Positions 1 to 5,998 of a stretch of 7,058 nucleotides of DNA are shown in pieces. Where the stretch lies: the NCBI GenBank assembly GCA_938044045.1, contig CALIQN010000037.1, positions 1 to 7,058 of the forward strand. Reading direction: 5' to 3'. The stretch is from an uncultured Peptococcaceae bacterium (lineage in GTDB: Bacteria > Bacillota > Peptococcia > Peptococcales > Peptococcaceae). The position numbers and the translations under genes are program-made. The notes under the pieces are model-generated. The model was not told where the DNA came from. It was given only the letters and a program-made list of their open reading frames with translations, and made no database searches. Positions within the stretch are counted from its first letter, which is position 1. Every line of letters begins with the position of its first letter.

Positions 1-185
1 ATAACTTTAAGACCTCTTTTTTCTGCACTACTCGCATATTCTAAGGCAACTTCTGGTGTTCTATGTGCACTTGCAACTAAAACTTCATAGCTAACATCAA
101 AAGCCTTTAAGACCTCACATGCTTTTTTTAAAACCTTGTAATCAGAGTCACTTCCCATCACGATTCCTACTTTTGTTTCCATCAT
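1..185 (-). CDS. purE: N5-carboxyaminoimidazole ribonucleotide mutase PurE, N-terminal part (cut by window edge)
   Basis: PurE (class I) is a cytoplasmic enzyme of de novo purine synthesis. It converts N5-CAIR, made by PurK, to CAIR. About 61 codons are visible, reading leftward off the window. The protein opens METKVGIVMGSDSD, the family's phosphate-binding GSxSD loop, and about 30 residues later carries SAHRTP, the active-site segment with the conserved His; both are diagnostic. Two adjacent ATG codons (185 and 182) could start it. The SD-like AAGGGGG at 198-192 lies 6 nt from the first and 9 nt from the second. The METKVG start at 182 aligns better with the usual length, so the start is uncertain by one codon. 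The upstream leader carries a ykkC-family riboswitch, which suggests purine-linked control. Other pur genes probably follow outside the window, but this cannot be seen. Confidence 0.95.
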   Translation of the reverse strand, partial: MMETKVGIVMGSDSDYKVLKKACEVLKAFDVSYEVLVASAHRTPEVALEYASSAEKRGLKV

Positions 186-206
186 CGATTTCCCCCTTAT
201 GCTTTT

Positions 207-283
207 AAAAAATAAAAAAGCCCAGACAGGTAGATTCCCTAACACTTTACAGGTTACTAGGAAACCTACCCGCCTGGGCTTTT
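207..283 (-). terminator. Riboswitch-controlled intrinsic terminator in the purE leader
   Basis: The stem has about 24 bp including a few G-U pairs. The 5' arm is 283-260 (begins AAAAGCCCAG) and the 3' arm is 239-216 (ends CTGGGCTTTT), with a 20-nt loop (259-240). It is followed by a U-rich tract, TTTTTTATTTTTT (219-207). The 5' arm includes the conserved AAAAGCCC segment and the 3' strand of aptamer P1, so aptamer folding and terminator folding exclude each other. It ends about 20 nt before the purE start. This is the classic layout of an ON switch. Confidence 0.9.
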
Positions 284-373
284 ATCCCTTCGGTGTAACG
301 CCAAAATCAGGCGTCCATACCACTTGGTCAAGTCAAATACGCTCAACTCACCCTAGGTATGCTTTCCCGCACA
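264..373 (-). promoter_or_regulatory. ykkC-family riboswitch aptamer, probably PRPP-sensing (subtype 2b)
   Basis: Read on the minus strand, the leader contains the two conserved ykkC blocks: CTAGGGT (from 356) and, further on, ACACCGAAGGGATAAAAGCC (ending near 278). P1 is ACCTA (358-354) pairing with TAGGT (268-264). A hairpin with arms ACGCC (314-310) and GGCGT (302-298) fits P3. Just 5' of P1 is a small hairpin, TGTGC (373-369) with GCATA (362-358) around a GGGAAA loop. This fits the add-on P0 helix known from PRPP and ppGpp classes and absent from guanidine-I. Known PRPP riboswitches control purine genes, and purE lies directly downstream, so PRPP is the inferred ligand. A ppGpp aptamer cannot be excluded by eye. 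The 3' end of the aptamer overlaps the terminator 5' arm, implying that ligand binding turns the gene on. Confidence 0.82.
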
Positions 374-425
374 TCGACATTTAATCCTAATATCTCATTA
401 CGGCAATTCTAATTCTTACAATTTC

Positions 426-454
426 AGTCTAGCACAAGCATTTTTCTTTTTCAA
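426..454 (-). promoter_or_regulatory. Sigma-A-type extended -10 promoter for the purE leader
   Basis: On the minus strand the -35 is TTGAAA (454-449). A 17-nt spacer follows, then the -10 TAGACT (431-426), preceded directly by TGC, an extended -10 (TGn) element. The predicted transcript would start near 419, about 45 nt before the riboswitch P0 helix, and would run through the aptamer and terminator to purE. This placement supports the call. No PurR box was recognised. Confidence 0.7.
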
Positions 455-462
455 GACTCAAG

Positions 463-508
463 ATAAAGTTAGTTGTTTCTAAACCTATTATTTCTGAACT
501 ACTTTATA
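463..508. repeat. Imperfect inverted repeat between acyltransferase gene and purE promoter
   Basis: On the minus strand ATAAAGTAGTT (508-498) can pair with AACTAACTTTAT (474-463) with one bulged A, around a loop of about 23 nt. It begins just after the acyltransferase stop codon and ends a few bases before the purE -35. Neither orientation has a U-run, so it is not a convincing intrinsic terminator. It could be a weak 3'-end hairpin, an operator, or chance in AT-rich DNA. Confidence 0.3.
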
Positions 509-509
509 A

Positions 510-1421
510 TCATCTTGCCTCTTCTTGAAAATGGATCTTAGTACTTGATAAATATATCTTACTAATATATTTTATTGCATATTTTTTAACTATTATCAAT
601 AACTTTGCTAAGAAAAGCGTCGCAAAAAAGACAACTAAAAGAACAACAAAATCTGGTAATTCCGTTAATTGTGGCACACTATAAAATATCAAATAAATAA
701 TCATAGCATGGAATAAATATAAATCAAATTGACCCTGCTCTCGAATTTTTATGAAATGGCTGATTGTATACATCAGTTGTATCCCTAAAAAAGCTTGCGC
801 TAAAGGATAATCTTCTAAATATACAATACTCAAAGCAAACAATGGAAAAATAATTTTTAAAGGAATCTTCCACTCTGCTTTCCATAACCTACCCAAATAA
901 ATATAGACCAACGCACCGGAAAAATGAAATGGCATCATAAATACCTTAAAACCATAGTAATAAATAAAAATAGAAAATAGAAAACCTACTATTAAAGGTA
1001 TCTTATCCATCATGCGTACAAAAATTAACGCAAAAGCTAAGGTATATAAAAACCAAAGATGTCGACTATTTTGATTCCAAAGAATCTCATAAAGATTCTG
1101 CCATCTCCATAATTTCATATACATCAAGGTTGGCATGACAAAAACAAAAAACGTCACAACATATGGTAACAGTAATCGCTTGACTTTAGAATAAAAAAAT
1201 GCCCTAAATTGACTTTGATTATGATAGACCATGCCTGAAATAAAGAAGAAAGCTGGTATATGAAAGGTGTATAATGCATATTGCATATATTCAATGATTT
1301 CATCTTCTCTAAAGGGTATGACACTCTTGCCTGGTACAAAAAAGACCATAACATGACCTAGCACAACAAGGTAGGTGCATAAAATACGCATGTTATCTAT
1401 CGCACTATTTCTCTTTATCAT
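510..1421 (-). CDS. Acyltransferase family 3 integral membrane protein
   Basis: This 303-residue, very hydrophobic protein has about 9-10 predicted membrane segments (for example around residues 14-30, 52-67, 85-105, 120-162, 231-250 and 257-277). The N-terminus has the hallmark of acyltransferase-3 proteins: a D-x-x-R pair (Asp9, Arg12) followed by His23 in VVLGHV, inside the first helix. The segment FHIPAFFFISGM is also typical, resembling the fucose 4-O-acetylase-like branch. Such enzymes move acyl groups, usually acetyl, from a cytoplasmic donor to sugars or other envelope molecules. The acceptor here cannot be told. No extracellular SGNH domain is fused, and the protein is slightly short for the family but complete. 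The start has a good SD, AGGAGG (1431-1426), 4 nt before ATG. It begins 10 nt after the hemZ-like stop, so the two are very probably co-transcribed. Confidence 0.85.
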   Translation of the reverse strand: MIKRNSAIDNMRILCTYLVVLGHVMVFFVPGKSVIPFREDEIIEYMQYALYTFHIPAFFFISGMVYHNQSQFRAFFYSKVKRLLLPYVVTFFVFVMPTLMYMKLWRWQNLYEILWNQNSRHLWFLYTLAFALIFVRMMDKIPLIVGFLFSIFIYYYGFKVFMMPFHFSGALVYIYLGRLWKAEWKIPLKIIFPLFALSIVYLEDYPLAQAFLGIQLMYTISHFIKIREQGQFDLYLFHAMIIYLIFYSVPQLTELPDFVVLLVVFFATLFLAKLLIIVKKYAIKYISKIYLSSTKIHFQEEAR

Positions 1422-1431
1422 TCATCCTCCT

Positions 1432-2853
1432 TTATAAGGCTAATAATTGACTTTTTTCACTAATACTTTGCTGATAATGTTTCATATAGTCTCTCATATT
1501 ACGATAATTTAGTACGGTTACCATTTTATCTTTAGTTAATAATTTACTTGTTGCACCCATGCCCAAGCCTAAAATAGGGTATCGCCCTGTCATCATTAAG
1601 ACATTATAGCTATTATAACCTTCCTTAGAAAAACCAATATTTTCAAATGGAGCAACCATTCTTTTTTGTCTGTAAAGATAATATGGCTGATAATTATTCC
1701 AATTGAGATAATCATAGGTAAATTGCCACATTTGACTGATTGTAGAAATATCTAAATTATCATTTGCCTCATTGTGGTAATAACCCTTAGCACCTCGTTT
1801 GGCACAAAGCGTATGTATCGTAATAAAATGAGGGGCTAGCCCCAAAACTTCACTTAAAGTATTATGATATATTTTTTGATTTTCATCTATCAAACCAATG
1901 ATTAAATCAACATTCACCTTCGCTTCAGTGTATTGATTAACTTTTTCGAAAGCATGGTAAAAATCGGCCCTAGTATGTCGCCTATTAATCTTCAATAAAG
2001 TATCATCATGTAATGTCTGAGGATTAATGCTTAAGTGAGTTGTACCAAAGTGTGACAATACGCTCAATTTTTCCTCTGTTATGAGTTCTGGACGTCCCAT
2101 TTCTATTGACAACTCATAATTTTGCTTTAGCTGAAAATATTTAACTATTGTGCTAAGCAATTGATTCATTTCATCAGCTTCTAAAATTGCAGGCGTCCCT
2201 CCACCAATATAAATTTGTCCTATTGTTTTATCCTCAAACAGACTTTTACTTAAGATAATTTCCTGATGCAATACCTTGAGATAATCCTTCATCAATTGTC
2301 TCGATGATTGGGAGACAATTGTAGGAAAAGAACAATAGTTACATCGACTTGGGCAAAAAGGAATATTAATGTACAACCCCATATGATCTTTATAGTCTTC
2401 TAACAATTTCTCTTCAATTTCATTGATTTTTATTGCTAAATTCGCACGGAATGGTGTGGTATTAAAGTTTTTTTGATAATATAAAAGTTTTTCTGTTTCT
2501 GAAAGATGGCCTAGTTTTTTTAATGGGCTCATCGGACGAACTGCAACCAGACTTCCCCAAGGTAAGGGATAAAGTAAGGTCTTCATTAAAGTGTAAAATG
2601 CATGTTTTACTCCTGTTATTGTTGTTTCCGTTAATGTGACCGCACCATCATAATAAATTTTTTTATGATGCTCTCTTACACTGAGAAATAATTCATCTTT
2701 TTTAATATTAATTAAATAATAATCACCCTGCGGATTTTTATGCTTCACAAAAGTATAAGAAGGATAATACTCTTGTAGTATTTCTACAATTTTCTTGTAA
2801 AATTTGTCATCAGACACAATGACATAAATTTCCTTTTCCCTCACAATTGCCAC
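1432..2853 (-). CDS. hemZ: HemZ-like radical SAM protein (putative coproporphyrinogen III dehydrogenase family)
   Basis: This 473-residue cytoplasmic protein of the HemN/HemW/HemZ superfamily has a non-catalytic N-terminal region (about 1-155) typical of HemZ and a radical SAM domain. YINIPFCPSRCNYC holds the 4Fe-4S cluster cysteines Cys167, Cys171 and Cys174 (CX3CX2C). GGGTP at 217-221 is the SAM-binding loop, EMGRPE at 251-256 matches the E-x-GRP-(D/E) HemZ signature, and SINPQT at 275-280 follows. Length is close to the roughly 500 residues of Bacillus HemZ. HemZ is annotated as oxygen-independent coproporphyrinogen oxidase, but its biochemical role is poorly proven and no other heme gene is visible here. 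Motifs differ slightly from the usual ones (VAVRP for GIRP-like, EMGRP for EAGRP). The start is GTG at 2853 with a poor RBS. A second GTG at 2844, preceded by GGGGTGG at 7 nt, is an equally plausible start. It lies 78 nt downstream of recQ and 10 nt upstream of the acyltransferase gene. Confidence 0.88.
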   Translation of the reverse strand: MAIVREKEIYVIVSDDKFYKKIVEILQEYYPSYTFVKHKNPQGDYYLINIKKDELFLSVREHHKKIYYDGAVTLTETTITGVKHAFYTLMKTLLYPLPWGSLVAVRPMSPLKKLGHLSETEKLLYYQKNFNTTPFRANLAIKINEIEEKLLEDYKDHMGLYINIPFCPSRCNYCSFPTIVSQSSRQLMKDYLKVLHQEIILSKSLFEDKTIGQIYIGGGTPAILEADEMNQLLSTIVKYFQLKQNYELSIEMGRPELITEEKLSVLSHFGTTHLSINPQTLHDDTLLKINRRHTRADFYHAFEKVNQYTEAKVNVDLIIGLIDENQKIYHNTLSEVLGLAPHFITIHTLCAKRGAKGYYHNEANDNLDISTISQMWQFTYDYLNWNNYQPYYLYRQKRMVAPFENIGFSKEGYNSYNVLMMTGRYPILGLGMGATSKLLTKDKMVTVLNYRNMRDYMKHYQQSISEKSQLLAL

Positions 2854-2883
2854 CCCATATGAATGTTTTATACTTTTGTCATT

Positions 2884-2907
2884 AAAAAATTTACTGTTAA
2901 CAAGTAA
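2884..2907 (-). terminator. Weak terminator-like hairpin between recQ and hemZ-like gene
   Basis: On the minus strand TTACT (2907-2903) pairs with AGTAA (2895-2891) around a 7-nt loop, followed by TTTTTT (2889-2884). The stem is short and AT-only, so at best it would cause partial termination or attenuation, lowering hemZ and acyltransferase expression relative to recQ. It may also be chance. Confidence 0.25.
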
Positions 2908-2931
2908 GCTTCCACCTCTGTCACCTATTTT

Positions 2932-4674
2932 TTAACTTGAATGCTTGATGACACTTAAAAATGCTGTCCCATACTGCTTTAACTTTTTCTGTCCAACACC
3001 TGTGATATCTAAAAAATCCTCATTTGATTTTGGTTTGCGTTTTGCCATTTCTTCCAGTGTTTTGTCAGAAAAGATTAAATATGGCGCCAATTCTAAATTA
3101 GTTGCTATTTTCTGCCTCAAAATCTTAAGCTGAGAAAAAAGCGTCTTATCTAGATATAGTGCTTCTGTCAACACCTTATTTTGAGAGAGTTCTTTATTAA
3201 TATAAAGTTTCTGTTGTTTAAACAGTATTTCTTCAGACTGTTGTCTAAGCTTTAACTGTGGATATTCTTCACCAGAAATTTTTAAATAACCCTCATAAAC
3301 CAATAAAGAGATGATATCCCGAATATCTTCTATTTGATAAGTTTTCATGAGTCCATAGGTAGATAGCTTATTTAAGGCTAAACGTCTCACTTTCTCATTA
3401 TTTGCCCCTTTAAGACAATCAACTATACTACTCATTCCATATTGTTGCCCACTACGTGCTACTGTACTTAAAATCATCTGGGCTTCCTTGGTAATGTCAG
3501 TCTTGACAAAATCTCCTACACAAGTCGTACAGTCTCCACAAGACTCAATATGGTCACCAAAATAATTTAAAATATATTGTCTTAAACAACTTGTTGTATA
3601 GGTATATCCTATCATTTGTTGTAATTTTTCTTGTATCTTAGGTTGTTTTGATTTCTCCACAAAAAATTTTGCTACAATAATATCTTGTGCTGAAAAAAGT
3701 AATATTGCCTCTGCTTTTGCACCATCTCGTCCTGCTCGTCCTGCCTCTTGATAGTAGCTTTCTATGCTTTGAGGCATATTGTAGTGAATCACTTGTCGTA
3801 CATTAGATTTATCTATGCCCATACCGAAAGCATTAGTGGCAACAATAATTGTTTTTCTATCAAAAATAAAATCATCTTGGCTTTTTTCTCTCTCTTCTTT
3901 GGATAAACCTGCATGATAATAAGTTACTTCAAAATAATGATCCTTTAAAAAATGATAAATTTCTTCTACACGTTTTCGTGTATTACAAAATATAATCGTT
4001 GATAAGTCATGATTTAAATTTTTGAGTAACCATTTACGCTTATCCTTAGGTTTATATAGAGAAAAAAAGATATTTTCTCTATTAAATCCACCCAAATGTA
4101 CAAGAGGATTTTTTAAATTTAATTTATCAATAATATCTTTTTTTACAGCATTTGTTGCTGTTGCTGTAAAAGCACAAACAGAAAGCGAAGCATTAATCCT
4201 ATCAATGCTCTCTCGTATTGTAAGATAGCTTGGTCTAAAATCATGTCCCCACTGAGAAATGCAGTGAGCTTCATCTATTGCTACAAAAGATAGCTTAATA
4301 CGCTTTAATAACTGAATGAAATAATTGATAGAAAAACGTTCGGGAGAAATATATAAAATTTTTAACTCGCCCTTTAAAAGTGAATCTATAATATTCTGCT
4401 CCTCATGTTTTTCTAAATTACCATGTAAACATTGTGCTGGAATACCTAAAACTTTAAGTTCATCTACCTGATCTTTCATTAGTGAAATCAAAGGCGAAAT
4501 AACCAAAGCTGTTCCTTCTAGGAGCAAGGCAGGTAGTTGATAACATAGAGATTTTCCTCCACCTGTTGGCATCACAACTAAACCATCTTTTTGTGCTAAG
4601 ATGGTCTCTACAATTCTTCTTTGTCCAGGCCGAAAAGTCGAATAGCCAAAATAATCTTTTAATGTTTCTTCCAA
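2932..4674 (-). CDS. recQ: ATP-dependent DNA helicase RecQ
   Basis: RecQ is a 3'-5' superfamily 2 helicase acting in recombination repair and at stalled forks. The 580-residue protein matches bacterial RecQ (about 590-610) and carries the full domain order. FRPGQ at 14-18 is motif 0, MPTGGGKS at 35-42 is Walker A with Lys41, and DEAH at 134-137 is followed by CISQWGHDFRP, the aromatic-rich loop. FGMGIDK and QEAGRAGRDG near 283-318 are motifs V and VI. The zinc-binding cysteines lie around 362-384, in CLRQYILNYF and CGDCTTC. A winged-helix RQC region follows, and an HRDC domain ends the protein (about 500-577). The start is unclear. TTG at 4674 is the first standard start after an in-frame stop, but its GGGAGTGAG-type SD (4698-4690) lies 14 nt away. 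ATT at 4683 would have ideal spacing and add three residues. It is first in a leftward series with the hemZ-like and acyltransferase genes. Confidence 0.96.
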   Translation of the reverse strand: MEETLKDYFGYSTFRPGQRRIVETILAQKDGLVVMPTGGGKSLCYQLPALLLEGTALVISPLISLMKDQVDELKVLGIPAQCLHGNLEKHEEQNIIDSLLKGELKILYISPERFSINYFIQLLKRIKLSFVAIDEAHCISQWGHDFRPSYLTIRESIDRINASLSVCAFTATATNAVKKDIIDKLNLKNPLVHLGGFNRENIFFSLYKPKDKRKWLLKNLNHDLSTIIFCNTRKRVEEIYHFLKDHYFEVTYYHAGLSKEEREKSQDDFIFDRKTIIVATNAFGMGIDKSNVRQVIHYNMPQSIESYYQEAGRAGRDGAKAEAILLFSAQDIIVAKFFVEKSKQPKIQEKLQQMIGYTYTTSCLRQYILNYFGDHIESCGDCTTCVGDFVKTDITKEAQMILSTVARSGQQYGMSSIVDCLKGANNEKVRRLALNKLSTYGLMKTYQIEDIRDIISLLVYEGYLKISGEEYPQLKLRQQSEEILFKQQKLYINKELSQNKVLTEALYLDKTLFSQLKILRQKIATNLELAPYLIFSDKTLEEMAKRKPKSNEDFLDITGVGQKKLKQYGTAFLSVIKHSS

Positions 4675-4709
4675 ATTATCAATACTTACTCACTCCCTTT
4701 CCAAAATAA

Positions 4710-4718
4710 AGTATATCA
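4710..4718 (-). promoter_or_regulatory. Extended -10 promoter for recQ
   Basis: On the minus strand the -10 is TATACT (4715-4710), preceded directly by TGA (4718-4716), a TGn extended -10. At 17-nt spacing the -35 position is only a T-run, so the extended element would have to carry the promoter. It lies about 36 nt before the recQ start region, leaving a short leader with the SD. Confidence 0.5.
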
Positions 4719-4752
4719 TACAAACTTTTGCAAAAAAATCCTTTCTTTAAGC

Positions 4753-4781
4753 TTGACAAAATTGTAAAAAGCCCTTAGGAT
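4753..4781 (+). promoter_or_regulatory. Sigma-A-type promoter for the lysine riboswitch and dapA
   Basis: A consensus -35 TTGACA (4753-4758) is followed by a 17-nt spacer and a fair -10 TAGGAT (4776-4781). An alternative -10, GATAAT (4779-4784), would need a 20-nt spacer. Transcription would begin near 4788, some 12-15 nt before the aptamer P1 helix. It lies back to back with the recQ promoter, the two -35 sides facing each other. Confidence 0.7.
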
Positions 4782-4800
4782 AATAAAAAATATATAAGTT

Positions 4801-4964
4801 AGATAGAGGTTGCGTTTGACAATAGTATCCTTACTGATGAACCAAGATCAGATGATGTAAGGAGAACGGGGAAAACGCCGAAGGAACTTAGTACTTGGCA
4901 CTAAGTTTACTGGGCATAGGGTGAATAATCTTATGACTGTCATCATTTTGATGGCGAGCTATCA
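4801..4964 (+). promoter_or_regulatory. Lysine riboswitch (L-box) aptamer
   Basis: Conserved L-box blocks appear in order: GATAGAGGTTGCG, ACGCCGAAGGAAC, ACTGGGC, GACTGTCA and GCGAGCTATC. P1 is GATAG (4802-4806) with CTATC (4959-4963). P2 is built on CCTTAC / GTAAGG (about 4829-4862) with an inner CTGAT/ATCAG stem. P3 is ACTTAG / CTAAGT (about 4886-4906), P4 CATAGG / CTTATG (4915-4935) and P5 GTCATC / GATGGC (about 4939-4955). The P2 loop CCAAG (4842-4846) is complementary to the P3 loop CTTGG (4894-4898), the known kissing interaction. The aptamer binds lysine co-transcriptionally and turns dapA off, in keeping with DapA's place at the head of the lysine pathway. Confidence 0.96.
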
Positions 4965-4983
4965 GAAATTGATAAATTAGCTC
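4956..4983 (+). promoter_or_regulatory. Antiterminator hairpin of the lysine riboswitch
   Basis: GAGCTA (4956-4961) pairs with TAGCTC (4978-4983), with a further TCA/TGA pairing inside. It uses the 3' strand of aptamer P1 and the 5' arm of the terminator, so it can only form when lysine is absent and P1 is open. This gives the expected OFF logic on lysine binding. Confidence 0.8.
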
Positions 4984-5008
4984 TCCATACATTTTGGAGA
5001 GCTTTTTT
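4979..5008 (+). terminator. Intrinsic terminator of the lysine riboswitch
   Basis: A perfect 9-bp stem, AGCTCTCCA (4979-4987) with TGGAGAGCT (4995-5003), surrounds a 7-nt loop and runs into TTTTTT (5003-5008). It lies about 40 nt before the dapA start. Its 5' arm is shared with the antiterminator. Confidence 0.93.
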
Positions 5009-5048
5009 ATTTCTGACCTCTATTTTATTTTTAAAGGAGGAATTTTTT

Positions 5049-5936
5049 ATGTCAATTTTTACTGGATCAGCTGTCGCTTTAGTTACACCATTCAAGGAAA
5101 ATGGTGAAGTCGATTATACTTCACTAGATAACTTAATTGAATGGCAAATTAGTGAAGGCACTGATGCTTTTGTTATTTGTGGTACAACTGGTGAAGCCTC
5201 TACCTTAACAGAGGAAGAACATATCGATGTAATTGCTCATGCAACTCGCACGATTGATAAAAGGCGTCCTGTTATTGCTGGAACTGGGGCTAATGATACC
5301 AAAACGGCAATTGAACTTTCAGTATTAGCTGAAAAAGCTGGCGTTGATGCACTTTTAGTCGTCACGCCATACTATAATAAAGCAACACAAAAAGGCTTGA
5401 TTCGTTATTTTACGGAAATTGCCAATGCTGTTACTATTCCAATTATACTCTATAATGTTCCGAGCCGTACAGGTTGTAATATTTTACCAGAAACCGCACA
5501 CTATCTTGCAAAACACGTCAGTAATATTGTTGGTATTAAAGAAGCCTCTGGTAATATTAGTCAAATTGCTAAGCTCATGAGTTTGGTTGATGATGACTTT
5601 ACACTTTATAGTGGTAATGATGATCAGAATGTTCCTATCCTCTCTCTTGGTGGAAAAGGTGTCATTTCTGTTTTGGCAAATGTTGCACCTAAAAAGACAC
5701 ATGAGATGGTTATGAATTATCTTAATGGTAATACAACCACTTCATGCCAACTCCAATTGGAAGCCTTTAACTTGATTGAAGCACTATTTTGCGAAGTCAA
5801 TCCTATTCCTGTTAAGAAAGCTGTTTCCCTTATGGGCTTTGGCACAAGTTATTTGCGTTCTCCTTTGTATGAAATAGAAACAGAAAATGAAAAACGCTTA
5901 ACTCAAGCAATGAAAGATTATCACTTGCTTGTTTAA
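5049..5936 (+). CDS. dapA: 4-hydroxy-tetrahydrodipicolinate synthase DapA
   Basis: DapA condenses pyruvate with aspartate semialdehyde in the first committed step of diaminopimelate/lysine synthesis, which feeds peptidoglycan and protein. It is a cytoplasmic TIM-barrel lyase. The 295 residues match the usual length (about 290-300). The active-site set is complete: CGTTGE with Thr46-Thr47, YYNK with Tyr109, YNVPSRTG with Tyr135 and Arg140, and GIKEASG with the Schiff-base Lys164. These match Escherichia coli Thr44, Tyr107, Tyr133, Arg138 and Lys161 by family alignment. A strong SD, AAAGGAGG (5033-5040), lies 8 nt before ATG. It is preceded by the lysine riboswitch, which confirms its pathway. 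No other dap gene is adjacent: the next gene is an ABC binding protein with its own promoter, so dapA may be a single-gene unit with readthrough. Confidence 0.97.
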   Translation: MSIFTGSAVALVTPFKENGEVDYTSLDNLIEWQISEGTDAFVICGTTGEASTLTEEEHIDVIAHATRTIDKRRPVIAGTGANDTKTAIELSVLAEKAGVDALLVVTPYYNKATQKGLIRYFTEIANAVTIPIILYNVPSRTGCNILPETAHYLAKHVSNIVGIKEASGNISQIAKLMSLVDDDFTLYSGNDDQNVPILSLGGKGVISVLANVAPKKTHEMVMNYLNGNTTTSCQLQLEAFNLIEALFCEVNPIPVKKAVSLMGFGTSYLRSPLYEIETENEKRLTQAMKDYHLLV

Positions 5937-5937
5937 T

Positions 5938-5966
5938 TTGCTAAGAATAATTTTATATGTTACAAT
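5938..5966 (+). promoter_or_regulatory. Sigma-A-type extended -10 promoter for the ABC importer genes
   Basis: The -35 is TTGCTA (5938-5943). After a 17-nt spacer comes the -10 TACAAT (5961-5966), preceded by TGT, an extended -10. It starts 2 nt after the dapA stop codon and predicts transcription from about 5973, with a leader of about 26 nt. No riboswitch fits in this space. Confidence 0.7.
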
Positions 5967-5998
5967 CGGGGCAAAATATTGCATCGGAGGTCCTACCA

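Noticed and set aside
216..290. Bidirectional use of the purE leader terminator
   Set aside because: The plus strand has only four Ts after the hairpin, and no plus-strand gene is seen to its left that would need it.
199..384. Plus-strand 61-codon open frame
   Set aside because: It lies entirely antisense to the conserved purE riboswitch and terminator, and the protein looks like no known domain.
2867..2872. TATAAA on the minus strand as a -10 for a separate hemZ promoter
   Set aside because: No -35-like hexamer at 16-18 nt spacing and no TGn element; likely AT-rich background.
2868..2903. Short leader peptide starting at TTG 2903 behind AGAGGTGG
   Set aside because: Only about 11 codons, with no attenuation structure or regulatory codon run to support it.
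2945..4228. Plus-strand open frames inside recQ
   Set aside because: Shadows of a strongly conserved helicase gene, with no SD and no recognisable domains.
5957..5998. N-terminal extension of the binding protein from ATG 5957
   Set aside because: No SD, it overlaps the promoter spacer, and it would bury the lipoprotein signal; TTG 5999 is far better.
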